Source: Streptosporangiaceae bacterium (GTDB lineage Bacteria; Actinomycetota; Actinomycetes; Streptosporangiales; Streptosporangiaceae). Taken from it: 64,000 nt of DNA. Shown piece after piece: positions 26,766 through 34,315 of this stretch. Position numbers and translations under genes: made by a program. Location of the stretch: the NCBI GenBank assembly GCA_025934635.1, contig JAICWX010000002.1:1-64000 (forward strand). Reading direction: 5' to 3'. The notes beneath the pieces were generated by a model that saw only the letters and a program-made list of their open reading frames with translations, was not told the origin of the DNA and searched no databases. Numbering within the stretch: the stretch's first letter is position 1; each line of letters begins with the position of its first letter.

Positions 26766-27259
26766 GCAGCCGGGACTCGTCCCGGCGCTCCCATAGGTTA
26801 GCGCATCTTCGGGGTGCACGGCACGCCGTGCGCGGCGAACGGGCCGGCGCGCCGGCGCGTTCCCGGCGGCGCGCCGCGAGGCGGCCACCGGCCCGGCCGG
26901 CGGTCACTCTGAGTAGTGGCCAAATCTTGCAAACGTGCGCATCGGAACGTCTTTAATTACGCTCAGTATTGACAATGAAACGCGACGTAGATAAATGCAT
27001 GAGATGAGCGCGACAGGCTATGCAATCGGCTCGCCGGAACACTAAACTGCATCAACATCGGAGCCCGGGCTGAACGGCATTTGTCCAGGTCAGGGCAATG
27101 ATGAGAGCTCGCCTTCCGGCTGGGAACGAAAGGCGCAAAACGGAGCGTGTAGCATCGGGGAAAACTTCACCCTCCGTGCGCGTCATAGTTGTCAGCTGGT
27201 CGCGTTGATTGGCAAAGCCCGGGTGTCCGGGCCCCGGCTAGATATGGGGTGGGTAGGCG
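26766..27259. other. Gene-free region with the tRNA-Val and ssgB control signals
   Basis: No coding frame is convincing. The part from 26925 to 27130 is markedly richer in A and T. A promoter-like pair occurs at 26969-26974 (TTGACA) and 26991-26996 (ATAAAT) with a 16-base spacer, but it is more than 250 bases from the ssgB ATG. The rest holds the tRNA promoter side and the ssgB leader. Confidence 0.4.
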
Positions 27260-27730
27260 ATGAACAGAAGTAGCAGCACCACGATCTCGGCCGAGCTCGG
27301 GCTTAGGCTTGTCGTCCCGCAGCAAACGATTGTCCCTCTTGTGGCCAGTATGTTCTACAGTGGCAGCGATCCATACGCGGTGCGCATGGCGTTCCACGTT
27401 GGCACTGACGAGCCGGTCGAGTGGATCTTCGCCCGGGACCTGCTGGCGGCCGGGATCGAGTCGCGGCAGGGCGAGGGAGATGTCCATGTGTGGCCCTCCT
27501 CCGGGTCTGGCTCGCTAAGCGCCGACCTGGGGCTGCCCGGGTCGGCCGAGCCCGGGGAAAAGGTCCTGAATATCGAGTTGTCGTCACCTTTTGGCCAGGC
27601 CCACTTCGAGGCGCCGGCCCAGGCGATGGCGGCGTTCCTGCGGCGGACTTACCAAATCGTCCCGCCCGGCCAGGAAAGCGACCACATCGACATCGAAGCG
27701 GAACTGAACGACCTGCTGCGCAAGGCCTGA
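27260..27730 (+). CDS. ssgB: SsgB-like sporulation and cell-division protein (SsgA family)
   Basis: 156 residues. The SsgA-like family sequence is clear: ISAELGLRLVVP at the start, SDPYAVRMAFHVG, VEWIFARDLLAAGIESRQGEGDVHVWPS, then LNIELSSPFGQAHFEAPAQAMAAFLRRTYQIVPPGQES. SsgB recruits FtsZ to sporulation septa in streptomycetes and related mycelial actinomycetes. Compared with the roughly 137-residue S. coelicolor protein this one has a longer loop of about 18 residues rich in Gly/Ser/Leu near residues 80-97. The RBS region GGGGTGGGTAGG precedes the ATG. Its presence says the organism forms spores or specialised septa. Confidence 0.93.
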   Translation: MNRSSSTTISAELGLRLVVPQQTIVPLVASMFYSGSDPYAVRMAFHVGTDEPVEWIFARDLLAAGIESRQGEGDVHVWPSSGSGSLSADLGLPGSAEPGEKVLNIELSSPFGQAHFEAPAQAMAAFLRRTYQIVPPGQESDHIDIEAELNDLLRKA

Positions 27731-27803
27731 CAAACCATCGGACGCCCCGGCCCACTCCCCCGTGGTGGGTCGGGGTTACTTTTCGTGACGAAGCGCCGGA
27801 AGC

Positions 27804-28550
27804 TCAGGGAAGATCCACGCCGAAGGAGTCGGACAGCCCGGCCAGCCCGGCCGGGGTGACGCAGACGCTGCGGCGTCGCTGGCCGCGTTCAATCCAGCCG
27901 AGCTCGAACAGCCGGCTGAGGATGGCGGCGGCCAGCGCCCCGTTCAGGTGCCCGCGGCGCTGGGTCCAGTCGATGCAGGCGCCGGCGAAGTGCCGCCGTG
28001 ACCGCCGTACTTCGCCGACATCGAGGCCGAACGAACTCAGCGACCTCGCTCCGGCCCCGGTGACTTCGAAGCGTGCCGCGGGCGTATCAGCCCAGCTCGT
28101 TCGGCCTCCTTGTTCTTGATCTTGCTTGAGCAGGCCGTGGCGCAGCAGGGAGTCCAGCAGTTCCACCCCGGCCCGGCCGGCCAGGTGGTCGTAGCAGGTA
28201 CGGGCCTGCGTCAGCGCGGCGGCCTCACGGGACTGGCGCAGGCTGCGGACGGGCAGCGGCGGGCTGATCAGGCCGAGCGCCTCGATGGCCGTCGCGACCT
28301 CGTGGCCGGCCAGCCGGTAGTACCGGTGCCGGCCCTGCCGGGCGACCGCGATCATGCCGCCGTCGAGCAGCCTGGCCAGGTGGAAGCTAGCGGTCGCGGC
28401 GCTGACCCCGGCCAGCCGGGCCAGTTCCCCCGCCGCCAGCGGGCGGTCCGGCAGCAGCGCCCGCAGGATCGCGGCCCGGGTCGGGTCGGCCATCAGCGCC
28501 GCGGCCGGCGCGATGTCCGTGTCGTAGGGCTGCTCAGGAACTGCGGTCAT
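27804..28550 (-). CDS. ArsR-family winged-helix regulator
   Basis: 248 residues. The N-terminal winged helix is LMADPTRAAILRALL, AGELARLAGVSAATASFHLARLLDGGMI, and the wing VARQGRHRYYRL. The C-terminal half (about residues 110-248) is a conserved accessory domain of the HTH_20/YdfF-like group with TCYDHLAGRAGVELLDSLL. No cysteine metal-binding motif of the ArsR/SmtB type is seen on the recognition helix. It is divergent from a DinB-like gene 42 bases away and probably controls it. Confidence 0.88.
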   Translation of the reverse strand: MTAVPEQPYDTDIAPAAALMADPTRAAILRALLPDRPLAAGELARLAGVSAATASFHLARLLDGGMIAVARQGRHRYYRLAGHEVATAIEALGLISPPLPVRSLRQSREAAALTQARTCYDHLAGRAGVELLDSLLRHGLLKQDQEQGGRTSWADTPAARFEVTGAGARSLSSFGLDVGEVRRSRRHFAGACIDWTQRRGHLNGALAAAILSRLFELGWIERGQRRRSVCVTPAGLAGLSDSFGVDLP

Positions 28551-28551
28551 A

Positions 28552-28591
28552 CTTCGACGCTAACCCAACTATCTTTCAACCAGCATCGAAG
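28552..28591. promoter_or_regulatory. Inverted repeat between arsR-type and DinB-type genes
   Basis: CTTCGACGCT (28552-28561) and AGCATCGAAG (28582-28591) match at 9 of 10 positions and fill the 42-base gap between the divergent starts. It is a good candidate operator for the ArsR-type protein. The enclosed AT-rich stretch probably holds both promoters. Confidence 0.5.
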
Positions 28592-28592
28592 G

Positions 28593-29051
28593 ATGACAGA
28601 CAACCCCGCCCGCCTCGTCGCCGAGGGCGTCGAGAAGTCCCTGTCCATCGCGATGACCTGGCACGCCTGGGACGGCCGCCCGATCGCCGGGACGATCGAC
28701 GGCCGCCCGAACGTGTGGACGCCCGCCAAGGCGCTGCGCCGGATCACCGACCACCTGATCGACCACCTGCACGAGGTGCAGGCGCTGCTGGCCGGCGCCG
28801 AGCCGCTGCCCGACGCGTGGCACGGCCGGTTCGTCACCCTGGATTCAGACTGGGCCCGGCTGACCGAGCCAGATTTCGACGAGGCTTCGTCGCGGCTGCG
28901 CCGGCTGGCCCGGACTTACCTGCTGACGTACGAAATGGCTGGTCCGGAGGCATGGGATGCCTCTCGCAGCCCGGCCTGGACGCTGCGCGAGATCGCGGAA
29001 CACGTGTCCGGAGTGTCGGCCTACGCGGAGTATGTCGGAAACTTGAGATGA
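28593..29051 (+). CDS. DinB-superfamily small protein
   Basis: The ATG at 28593 gives 152 residues; a longer frame upstream runs into the ArsR-type gene. The protein is helical, with ITDHLIDHLHEVQALLAG in the first part and WTLREIAEHVSGVSAYAEYVG at the end, matching the His-bearing helices of DinB-like bundles, although the metal-binding His set is not fully obvious. It is divergent from and probably repressed by the ArsR-type regulator. Role unknown. Confidence 0.8.
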   Translation: MTDNPARLVAEGVEKSLSIAMTWHAWDGRPIAGTIDGRPNVWTPAKALRRITDHLIDHLHEVQALLAGAEPLPDAWHGRFVTLDSDWARLTEPDFDEASSRLRRLARTYLLTYEMAGPEAWDASRSPAWTLREIAEHVSGVSAYAEYVGNLR

Positions 29052-29130
29052 CGATGGGGAGGATTCCGAGTTTGCGTGAGCGGCAGGATCGGCTACAGTT
29101 CTCTTCGCACCCCCCGTAAGGGGATGCGGT

Positions 29131-29203
29131 GCGGACGTGGCTCAGCTGGTAGAGCATCACCTTGCCAAGGTGTGGGTCGCGGGTTCGAATCCCGTCGTCC
29201 GCT
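29131..29203 (+). tRNA. tRNA-Gly, anticodon GCC
   Basis: Acceptor GCGGACG/CGTCCGC, D-arm GCTC/GAGC, anticodon arm TCACC-TTGCCAA-GGTGT and T-arm GCGGG-TTCGAAT-CCCGT are all present. CCA is not encoded. A terminator with six T follows at 29228-29256. Confidence 0.97.
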
Positions 29204-29227
29204 CTGGTAGGACCGCTGGGTCTTGGT

Positions 29228-29256
29228 GGCGCTGCTTTACGCAGCGCCGCTTTTTT
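29228..29256 (+). terminator. Rho-independent terminator after tRNA-Gly
   Basis: GGCGCTGC (29228-29235), loop TTTAC, GCAGCGCC (29241-29248), GC and six T. Confidence 0.85.
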
Positions 29257-29300
29257 ATGGCCCTGCTTGTGTGGCCCTGCTTTTTGTGGCGCTGTTTTGT

Positions 29301-29375
29301 GGCGGAGTGGCCGAGTGGCTTAGGCAAGGGCCTGCAAAGCCCTGTACACGGGTTCGATTCCCGTCTCCGCCTCCA
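29301..29375 (+). tRNA. tRNA-Cys, anticodon GCA
   Basis: Acceptor GGCGGAG/CTCCGCC, D-arm GCCG/GGCA, anticodon arm AGGGC-CTGCAAA-GCCCT and T-arm ACGGG-TTCGATT-CCCGT fold well, and CCA is encoded after the discriminator T. It is 97 bases from tRNA-Gly; a terminator follows. Confidence 0.97.
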
Positions 29376-29384
29376 CGGTTACAC

Positions 29385-29424
29385 CGAGCGGGCCCGGCCT
29401 CATCAGGCCGGGCCCGCTCGTTTT
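29385..29424 (+). terminator. Strong rho-independent terminator after tRNA-Cys
   Basis: CGAGCGGGCCCGGCCT (29385-29400) and AGGCCGGGCCCGCTCG (29405-29420) form a 16-bp perfect stem with loop CATC, followed by four T. Confidence 0.9.
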
Positions 29425-29634
29425 GCTGTCAGGGGAAACTGGTGACGTCCACCGGGGTGGTGTTGGACGGGGTGGCCCCGCCGGCGGAGTTGACGACCTG
29501 CTCGACCGTCAAGATCTCGCAACGAATGTGCGCGGATGTGACGGGATGGCCGGATGAGGCCCTGCGGCCGGTATAAACATTTCGTGAACGGCTTGTTATA
29601 AGGTCGGATCAGCCGGAGGCCTCTTGGGGGAAGC

Positions 29635-30849
29635 ATGCGCGAGCGACGGCGGTGGACCGTTCGTGACCTGCGTCGCGACAACCGCGCGGTGCTCTTGTCT
29701 TCGCTGTTCTTCGAGCAGCCGCTGAGCCGGCCCGACCTCAGCGCCGCCACCGGGCTCAGCCCGGCGTCGGTCAGCAATGTCGTCCGCGAGCTGATCGACG
29801 AGGGCATCGTGGTCGAGGCCGGCTCGGTCGACTCGGACGGCGGCCGGCCGCGGGTCCTGCTGCAGGTGAACCCGGACTACGGGTACGTCATCGGGGTCGA
29901 CGTGGGCGAGATCCGGGTCCGGGTCGAGCTGTTCGACCTGACCATGGCCGAACGGGCCAAGGTCGACTACCCGCTGGATCCCCGGCAGCACGACGTCGCC
30001 GTGATCGTGGAGGCGATCCTGGCCGGTCTTGACGAGGTGCTGAGCCGCAGCGGGGTGAGCCCGTCGGCCGTCCTGGGCGTCGGGATCGGGGTCCCGGGCA
30101 TCGTGGAGAACGGGCCCGATGCCCGTGTGCACGGGCAGAGCTACGGCTGGGACGCGGTCCCGCTGGAGCGGCTGCTGCGCGCCGGGACCAGCCTGCCGCT
30201 GCACATCGACAACGGCGCCAAGACGATGGGCCAGGCCGAGCTGTGGTTCGGCGCGGGACGGGGCACCCAGCACGCCGTCGTCTGCCTGATCGGCTCGGGG
30301 GTGGGCGCTTCGATCATCGCCCACGGCTCCTCGCACCGGGGCTCCACGTCCAGTGCGGTGGAGTGGGGGCACACCACCGTGATCGCGGGCGGCCGCACCT
30401 GCCGGTGCGGGGCCCGCGGCTGCCTGGAGGCCTACGCCGGGGCCGAGGCCATCCTGGACCGGTACGGCGACGTTTTTCCCGGCCTGGATCAGGAAGCCGC
30501 GCTCGCCGCGCTGATCGACCTGGCTCCGACGTCGCCGCGGGCGGCGGAGGTGCTGGATGAGGCCGCGCTCTACCTCGGCGTCAGCATCGGCAACCTGATC
30601 AACCTGTTCAACCCCGAGCGGATCATCATCGGCGGCTGGGCGGGACTGCTGCTGGGCGAGCGGATGCTGCCCGCTATCGAGGACGCGGCCCGCGAGCACT
30701 CGCTGCGGTACTCGTTCGCCCAGACCACGATCGAGCTCGGCCGCCTGGGACCGAACGCCGTCGCCCTCGGCGCCGCCACGCTGCCCATCGAGGAACTACT
30801 CAGCGAGATGGCGTTCCCCGCCACCAGGAGCGACCGTCCCGCCAGCTGA
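29635..30849 (+). CDS. ROK-family transcriptional regulator
   Basis: 404 residues. An N-terminal winged helix (VRDLRRDNRAVLLSSLFFEQPLSRPDLSAATGLSPASVSNVV) is fused to a ROK domain: GVDVGEIRVRVELFDL (ATP/phosphate motif), GVGIGVPGIVENG, GLPLHIDNGAKTMGQAEL-type glycine loop, and the zinc-binding CRCGARGCLEAYAG. It belongs to the XylR/NagC repressor branch. It has no sugar genes next to it, so it is an orphan regulator. GGGGGAAG lies 4-5 bases upstream of the ATG. The AT-rich stretch 29574-29602 ahead of it contains TATAAACA and TTGTTATA, a possible operator or -10 region. Confidence 0.9.
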   Translation: MRERRRWTVRDLRRDNRAVLLSSLFFEQPLSRPDLSAATGLSPASVSNVVRELIDEGIVVEAGSVDSDGGRPRVLLQVNPDYGYVIGVDVGEIRVRVELFDLTMAERAKVDYPLDPRQHDVAVIVEAILAGLDEVLSRSGVSPSAVLGVGIGVPGIVENGPDARVHGQSYGWDAVPLERLLRAGTSLPLHIDNGAKTMGQAELWFGAGRGTQHAVVCLIGSGVGASIIAHGSSHRGSTSSAVEWGHTTVIAGGRTCRCGARGCLEAYAGAEAILDRYGDVFPGLDQEAALAALIDLAPTSPRAAEVLDEAALYLGVSIGNLINLFNPERIIIGGWAGLLLGERMLPAIEDAAREHSLRYSFAQTTIELGRLGPNAVALGAATLPIEELLSEMAFPATRSDRPAS

Positions 30850-30890
30850 AAGACGCCTAGAGGCACGGGTTCGGAACGGCGCGAATAACG

Positions 30891-30912
30891 GCATCGATGG
30901 AGCATCGATGTC
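30891..30912. repeat. GATG-GAG-CATC hairpin repeat, copy C
   Basis: GCATCGATG (30891-30899), GAG, CATCGATGTC (30903-30912). Same unit as at 23.9 kb. It lies downstream of the ROK gene. Confidence 0.7.
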
Positions 30913-30920
30913 GTGATCGC

Positions 30921-30943
30921 GACCTTGATGGAGCATCGATGTC
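30921..30943. repeat. GATG-GAG-CATC hairpin repeat, copy D
   Basis: GACCTTGATG, GAG, CATCGATGTC (30934-30943), 8 bases after copy C. The copies come in close pairs at both loci. Confidence 0.7.
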
Positions 30944-31030
30944 GTTGCAGGAAGCCGGATGAGGGGCCGGGCTGGTGACGGGGCGGAGCTGTGGTGTGGA
31001 CGTGGTCGGCGTCGGCTGGTAACCGGCGTG

Positions 31031-31705
31031 CTAGGTGACGCCGGGGTGGATGAGGCCTGCTTCGTAGGCCAGGACCACGACCTGGACCCGGTCGCGCAGG
31101 GCGAGCTTGGACAAGATCCGCCCGACGTGGGACTTCACCGTCGCCTCGGAGACGAACAGGGAAGCCGCGATCTCGGTGTTGGACAGCCCCCGGGCCACCG
31201 CGATGAGCACCTCGCGCTCGCGTTCGGTCAGCGCGGAGAGCTGGGGGAAGCGCTGGTCCCGCTGGCTCGGGGAAACCGGCAGGACCTGGGCGTACTCCTC
31301 CAGCAGGCGGCGTGTTACCCGCGGGGACACCACCGCGTCCCCGGCCGCGACGGTCCTGATGGCGGCGACGAGATCGCCCGGGCGCACGTCCTTGAGCAGG
31401 AAACCGCTGGCACCGGCCCGGAGCGCGCCGAAGGCGTACTCGTCCAGGTCGAAGGTGGTCAGGACCAGCACCTTGGGCAGCGGTCCGGCGGCGGTGATCC
31501 GCTGGGTGGCCTCGATGCCGTCGGTACCCGGCATCCGGATATCCATCAGCGCCACGTCCGGGGTGTGCCGGCGCGCGAGCTCGACGGCCTCCTCGCCGTT
31601 GCCCGCCTCGCCGACGACCGTCAGGTCGCCCTCGGCTTCGAGGATCATGCGGAAGCCGCGGCGCAGCAGCGGCTGGTCATCGGCCAGCAGGACGGAGACG
31701 CTCAT
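31031..31705 (-). CDS. NarL/LuxR-type response regulator
   Basis: 224 residues. Receiver domain with VLLADDQ, predicted phospho-Asp 55 in VALMDIRMPG, Thr in VLVLTTF and Lys in FLLKD. The C-terminal LuxR helix-turn-helix reads LTEREREVLIAVARGLSNTEIAASLFVSEATVKSHVGRIL. It is coupled to the upstream kinase by a 4-base overlap. The target is unknown; no exporter or other dependent gene follows, as the operon ends here. Confidence 0.95.
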   Translation of the reverse strand: MSVSVLLADDQPLLRRGFRMILEAEGDLTVVGEAGNGEEAVELARRHTPDVALMDIRMPGTDGIEATQRITAAGPLPKVLVLTTFDLDEYAFGALRAGASGFLLKDVRPGDLVAAIRTVAAGDAVVSPRVTRRLLEEYAQVLPVSPSQRDQRFPQLSALTEREREVLIAVARGLSNTEIAASLFVSEATVKSHVGRILSKLALRDRVQVVVLAYEAGLIHPGVT

Positions 31706-32964
31706 CCGGGCCGCCCGAGGGTCGCCTCGACCAGCCAGCCTTCCGGCGCGTCCGGGTTGGGGCCGGCCCGCAGCGTGCCGCCGTGCAGCGCGGCCCGCTC
31801 GCGCATGCCGTCGATGCCGTGTCCCCGGTGCCCGCCGTCGGCGCGGAGCGTATCCGCCGCCCGCGCTGAACCGTCGTCGGTGATCCGGACCCGGACCTGA
31901 GGCCGGCTGTAGGTGATGGTGACCGCCGCGTGGCCGGCCGCGGCGTGGCGCAGGGTATTGGTGAGCGCCTCCTGGACGATGCGGTACGTGGTCAGCTCGG
32001 CCGCGGCGCCGAGCGGGAACGGAGTTCCCGCCACGCTCAGGTCGACCGGCAGGCCGGTAGCCCGGATCCGCTCGACGAGCGCCCCGAGGTCGCCGAGGCC
32101 AGGTTGCGGCGCCAGGCCCGCGGCCGGCTCGTCGGTGCGCAGCACGCCGAGCATCGCCCGCAGGTCGGTCAGGGCCTGGCGGGCCACCTCCGAGGCTTCG
32201 GTCATCGCCTCGGTCCCGCGGGCGGGATCGGCGCGGCCGACGACGGCGGCGGCATCGGCCAGCGTGATCACGACCGACAGGCTATGGGACACGATGTCGT
32301 GCAGGTCCCGGGCGATCCGGGTCCGCTCGGCGGCGGCCGCGATCACCGCCTGCTGGTCCCGCTCGACTTCGAGCCTGCGGGCGCGCTCGTCCATCCAGGC
32401 CAGGTACCTGCTGCCCGAGCCGGCCGCCAGGCCGGCGAACAGGGCCGCCACCACCATGGCCGACAGGAAGAGCAGCGAGCGCGGCACGGTGCCGGCCGGC
32501 TGCCACCTGACCGCCGCCATGGCGGCCCCGGCCTCGAGCACGCCGGTGGCGAGCAGGGCGCGGACCCGTGACTCGTGCGCCGCCAGCGTGTACAGCGCGA
32601 CCAGCAGCACCGCGTCCCCGAGCAGCGGGAAGCCGAGCAGCCACTGGGCGAGCGCGATGCCGCTGCTGACGACGAAGACCAGGGACGGATACTGACGGCG
32701 GGCCACCAGGACGACGATCAGCGCGGTCTGGATAATGGCCGGATTACTGCCGGAGATGCCCGACCAGGCCAGCCAGACCGAGCACGAGGCCAGGAGCAGC
32801 GCGGTCAGCAGCAGGTCGGTGGCGAGCGGATGAGTCCGCATCAGCCGGCGGCCCTGGCCGAACAGGCCGCGGGAGATCTCGTCAGGCGGCTGCCCGTCCG
32901 GCCACTCGCGCGGCGATCGCGGCCCGGCCCCTGGCGGGGCGGGGAGCCTGGTGATGATGCCCAT
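31702..32964 (-). CDS. HisKA_3-type sensor histidine kinase
   Basis: 420 residues. About five or six hydrophobic segments from residue 45 to 190, then HisKA_3 with the phospho-acceptor in RTRIARDLHDIVSHSLSVV, and an HATPase domain (YRIVQEALTNTLRHAAAGHA, VRITDDGSARA, GHGIDGMRERAALHGGTL). It forms a two-component system with the NarL-type regulator encoded 4 bases overlapping downstream. No extracellular sensor loop of size is present, so it senses membrane or internal state. The first 40 residues are Pro-rich; the start may be the ATG at residue 42. Confidence 0.93.
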   Translation of the reverse strand: MGIITRLPAPPGAGPRSPREWPDGQPPDEISRGLFGQGRRLMRTHPLATDLLLTALLLASCSVWLAWSGISGSNPAIIQTALIVVLVARRQYPSLVFVVSSGIALAQWLLGFPLLGDAVLLVALYTLAAHESRVRALLATGVLEAGAAMAAVRWQPAGTVPRSLLFLSAMVVAALFAGLAAGSGSRYLAWMDERARRLEVERDQQAVIAAAAERTRIARDLHDIVSHSLSVVITLADAAAVVGRADPARGTEAMTEASEVARQALTDLRAMLGVLRTDEPAAGLAPQPGLGDLGALVERIRATGLPVDLSVAGTPFPLGAAAELTTYRIVQEALTNTLRHAAAGHAAVTITYSRPQVRVRITDDGSARAADTLRADGGHRGHGIDGMRERAALHGGTLRAGPNPDAPEGWLVEATLGRPG

Positions 32965-33175
32965 GCGTGCCCTTCGTCCTCGCCTACCGGCAGCGTACCC
33001 GTCCGGCTCCCGCCAGCTGCGGGGAGCCGACGCATTATCGCTGGTAGAAGTAGGTATACGGGCTGCGTATCAGACCTGAGGATGATGCCGCCGGACCGGA
33101 TTTCGTCCTCCGGGAGGTCTCGCTGGCAGCTGGCGGCAACTTACTGTTGGCTGGCGTCGTTATTCCCTTGGAGGC

Positions 33176-34042
33176 TTGTTGACCCCTCATCCCCGCCCGG
33201 CTGGATTTCGGACCTGGGCCAGCCGGGCCGGGGTGTTCCCTGAGCCGGTGGCCGCGAAGGTACCTGAGGTCACTTTCCTGTTCTGGGTGATCAAGATCCT
33301 GACCACCTGCGGCGGCGAGGCCGTTTCCGATTACCTGGCCCAGGGCAGCAGGCCGGTCGGCGCCGTGGTGGAGGCAGGCCTGCTGGTCATCGCGCTGACC
33401 TGGCAGTTCAGGACCCGCCGCTACGTCGCGGCCGCCTACTGGTCGCTGGCCTACGCCATCGCGATCTCCGGCACCGGGGTATCGGACGCGCTGCACCTGT
33501 TCATCGGCATCCCGTATGCGGGCACCACCGTGCTCTGGGCCGTGGTGCTCGCGCTGGTCTTCTGGCTCTGGCACCGCAGCGAGGGCACGCTGTCCATTCA
33601 CAGCGTCGTTACCCGGCGACGTGAGGCCTACTACTGGTCCGTGGTGTTCGCCACCTTCGCGCTCGGCACCGCCCTCGGCGACTTCACGGCCAGCGTTCTC
33701 GGCCTGGGCTATCTCACGTCCGCGATCATGTTCTTGGTCATCATCGGGATTCCCGCCCTGTTCTGGTCCCGGTTCGGGCTCAACGCGGTCGCCGCCTTCT
33801 GGTTCGCCTACGTGGTGACCCGTCCCCTGGGCGCGTCGTTTGCCGATTACTTCGGCCGGGCGCGCTCGCTGAGCGGCGCGGGCTTCGGGTCCGGGCGGGT
33901 CGCGGTCATCGTGGCCATCGCCGTGGCGCTGGGCGTCGGCTACCTGGCCGTCACGCGCCGCGACGTACAGCGGCCGGACGCCGAAGGCGGTCCGCTGCCC
34001 GCTTCAGAAATGATCTCAGGCCGGTCCGCGCAGCACGGTTAA
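33176..34042 (+). CDS. COG4705-type multi-pass membrane protein
   Basis: About 285 residues with seven or eight hydrophobic segments from residue 30 to 265. It seems to be a duplicated unit: KVPEVTFLFWVIKILTTCGGEAVSDYL near residue 25 and YYWSVVFATFALGTALGDFTASVL near residue 151 have the same charged-hydrophobic pattern, as in the COG4705 family. That family is annotated only as membrane-anchored. TTG codons at 33176 or 33179 after GGAGG are the likely starts; a GTG further in is possible. Function unknown; no operon partner. Confidence 0.75.
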   Translation: MLTPHPRPAGFRTWASRAGVFPEPVAAKVPEVTFLFWVIKILTTCGGEAVSDYLAQGSRPVGAVVEAGLLVIALTWQFRTRRYVAAAYWSLAYAIAISGTGVSDALHLFIGIPYAGTTVLWAVVLALVFWLWHRSEGTLSIHSVVTRRREAYYWSVVFATFALGTALGDFTASVLGLGYLTSAIMFLVIIGIPALFWSRFGLNAVAAFWFAYVVTRPLGASFADYFGRARSLSGAGFGSGRVAVIVAIAVALGVGYLAVTRRDVQRPDAEGGPLPASEMISGRSAQHG

Positions 34043-34069
34043 TAGTGGCCCCGTGGGTATGTAAATGGC

Positions 34070-34315
34070 ATGGTCAGGATAAGGCGCTGGGTCATTGGCA
34101 AGCGCAAGAAGGTCGTGTGGTCTGAACCGCAGCTTCCGCCGTTCATCAAGATCAATCCGGACAGCCCCCCCGGTCTCGCCGAGGGGCTCCAGCCCGGTGA
34201 CATGTCGATGGGCGTCGCCGCGACGGAATTCCTCAAGCTGGACGAGGAAGAGGGCGAGCCGGATCTAGCGTTACCGCACGCGGCAGGCCCGGGCGCTAGC
34301 CGAGCTGCGCCCTGA
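34070..34315 (+). CDS. Small hypothetical protein, 81 residues
   Basis: The codons use G or C in the third position like real genes here, and the product is basic at the N-terminus (VRIRRWVIGKRKKVVW), Pro-rich in the middle and acidic in LKLDEEEGEPD. There is no signal peptide or known motif. Its last 20 bases overlap the end of the convergent aminotransferase gene. No strong ribosome binding site precedes the ATG. It could be a true small protein or the tail of a degraded gene. Confidence 0.45.
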   Translation: MVRIRRWVIGKRKKVVWSEPQLPPFIKINPDSPPGLAEGLQPGDMSMGVAATEFLKLDEEEGEPDLALPHAAGPGASRAAP

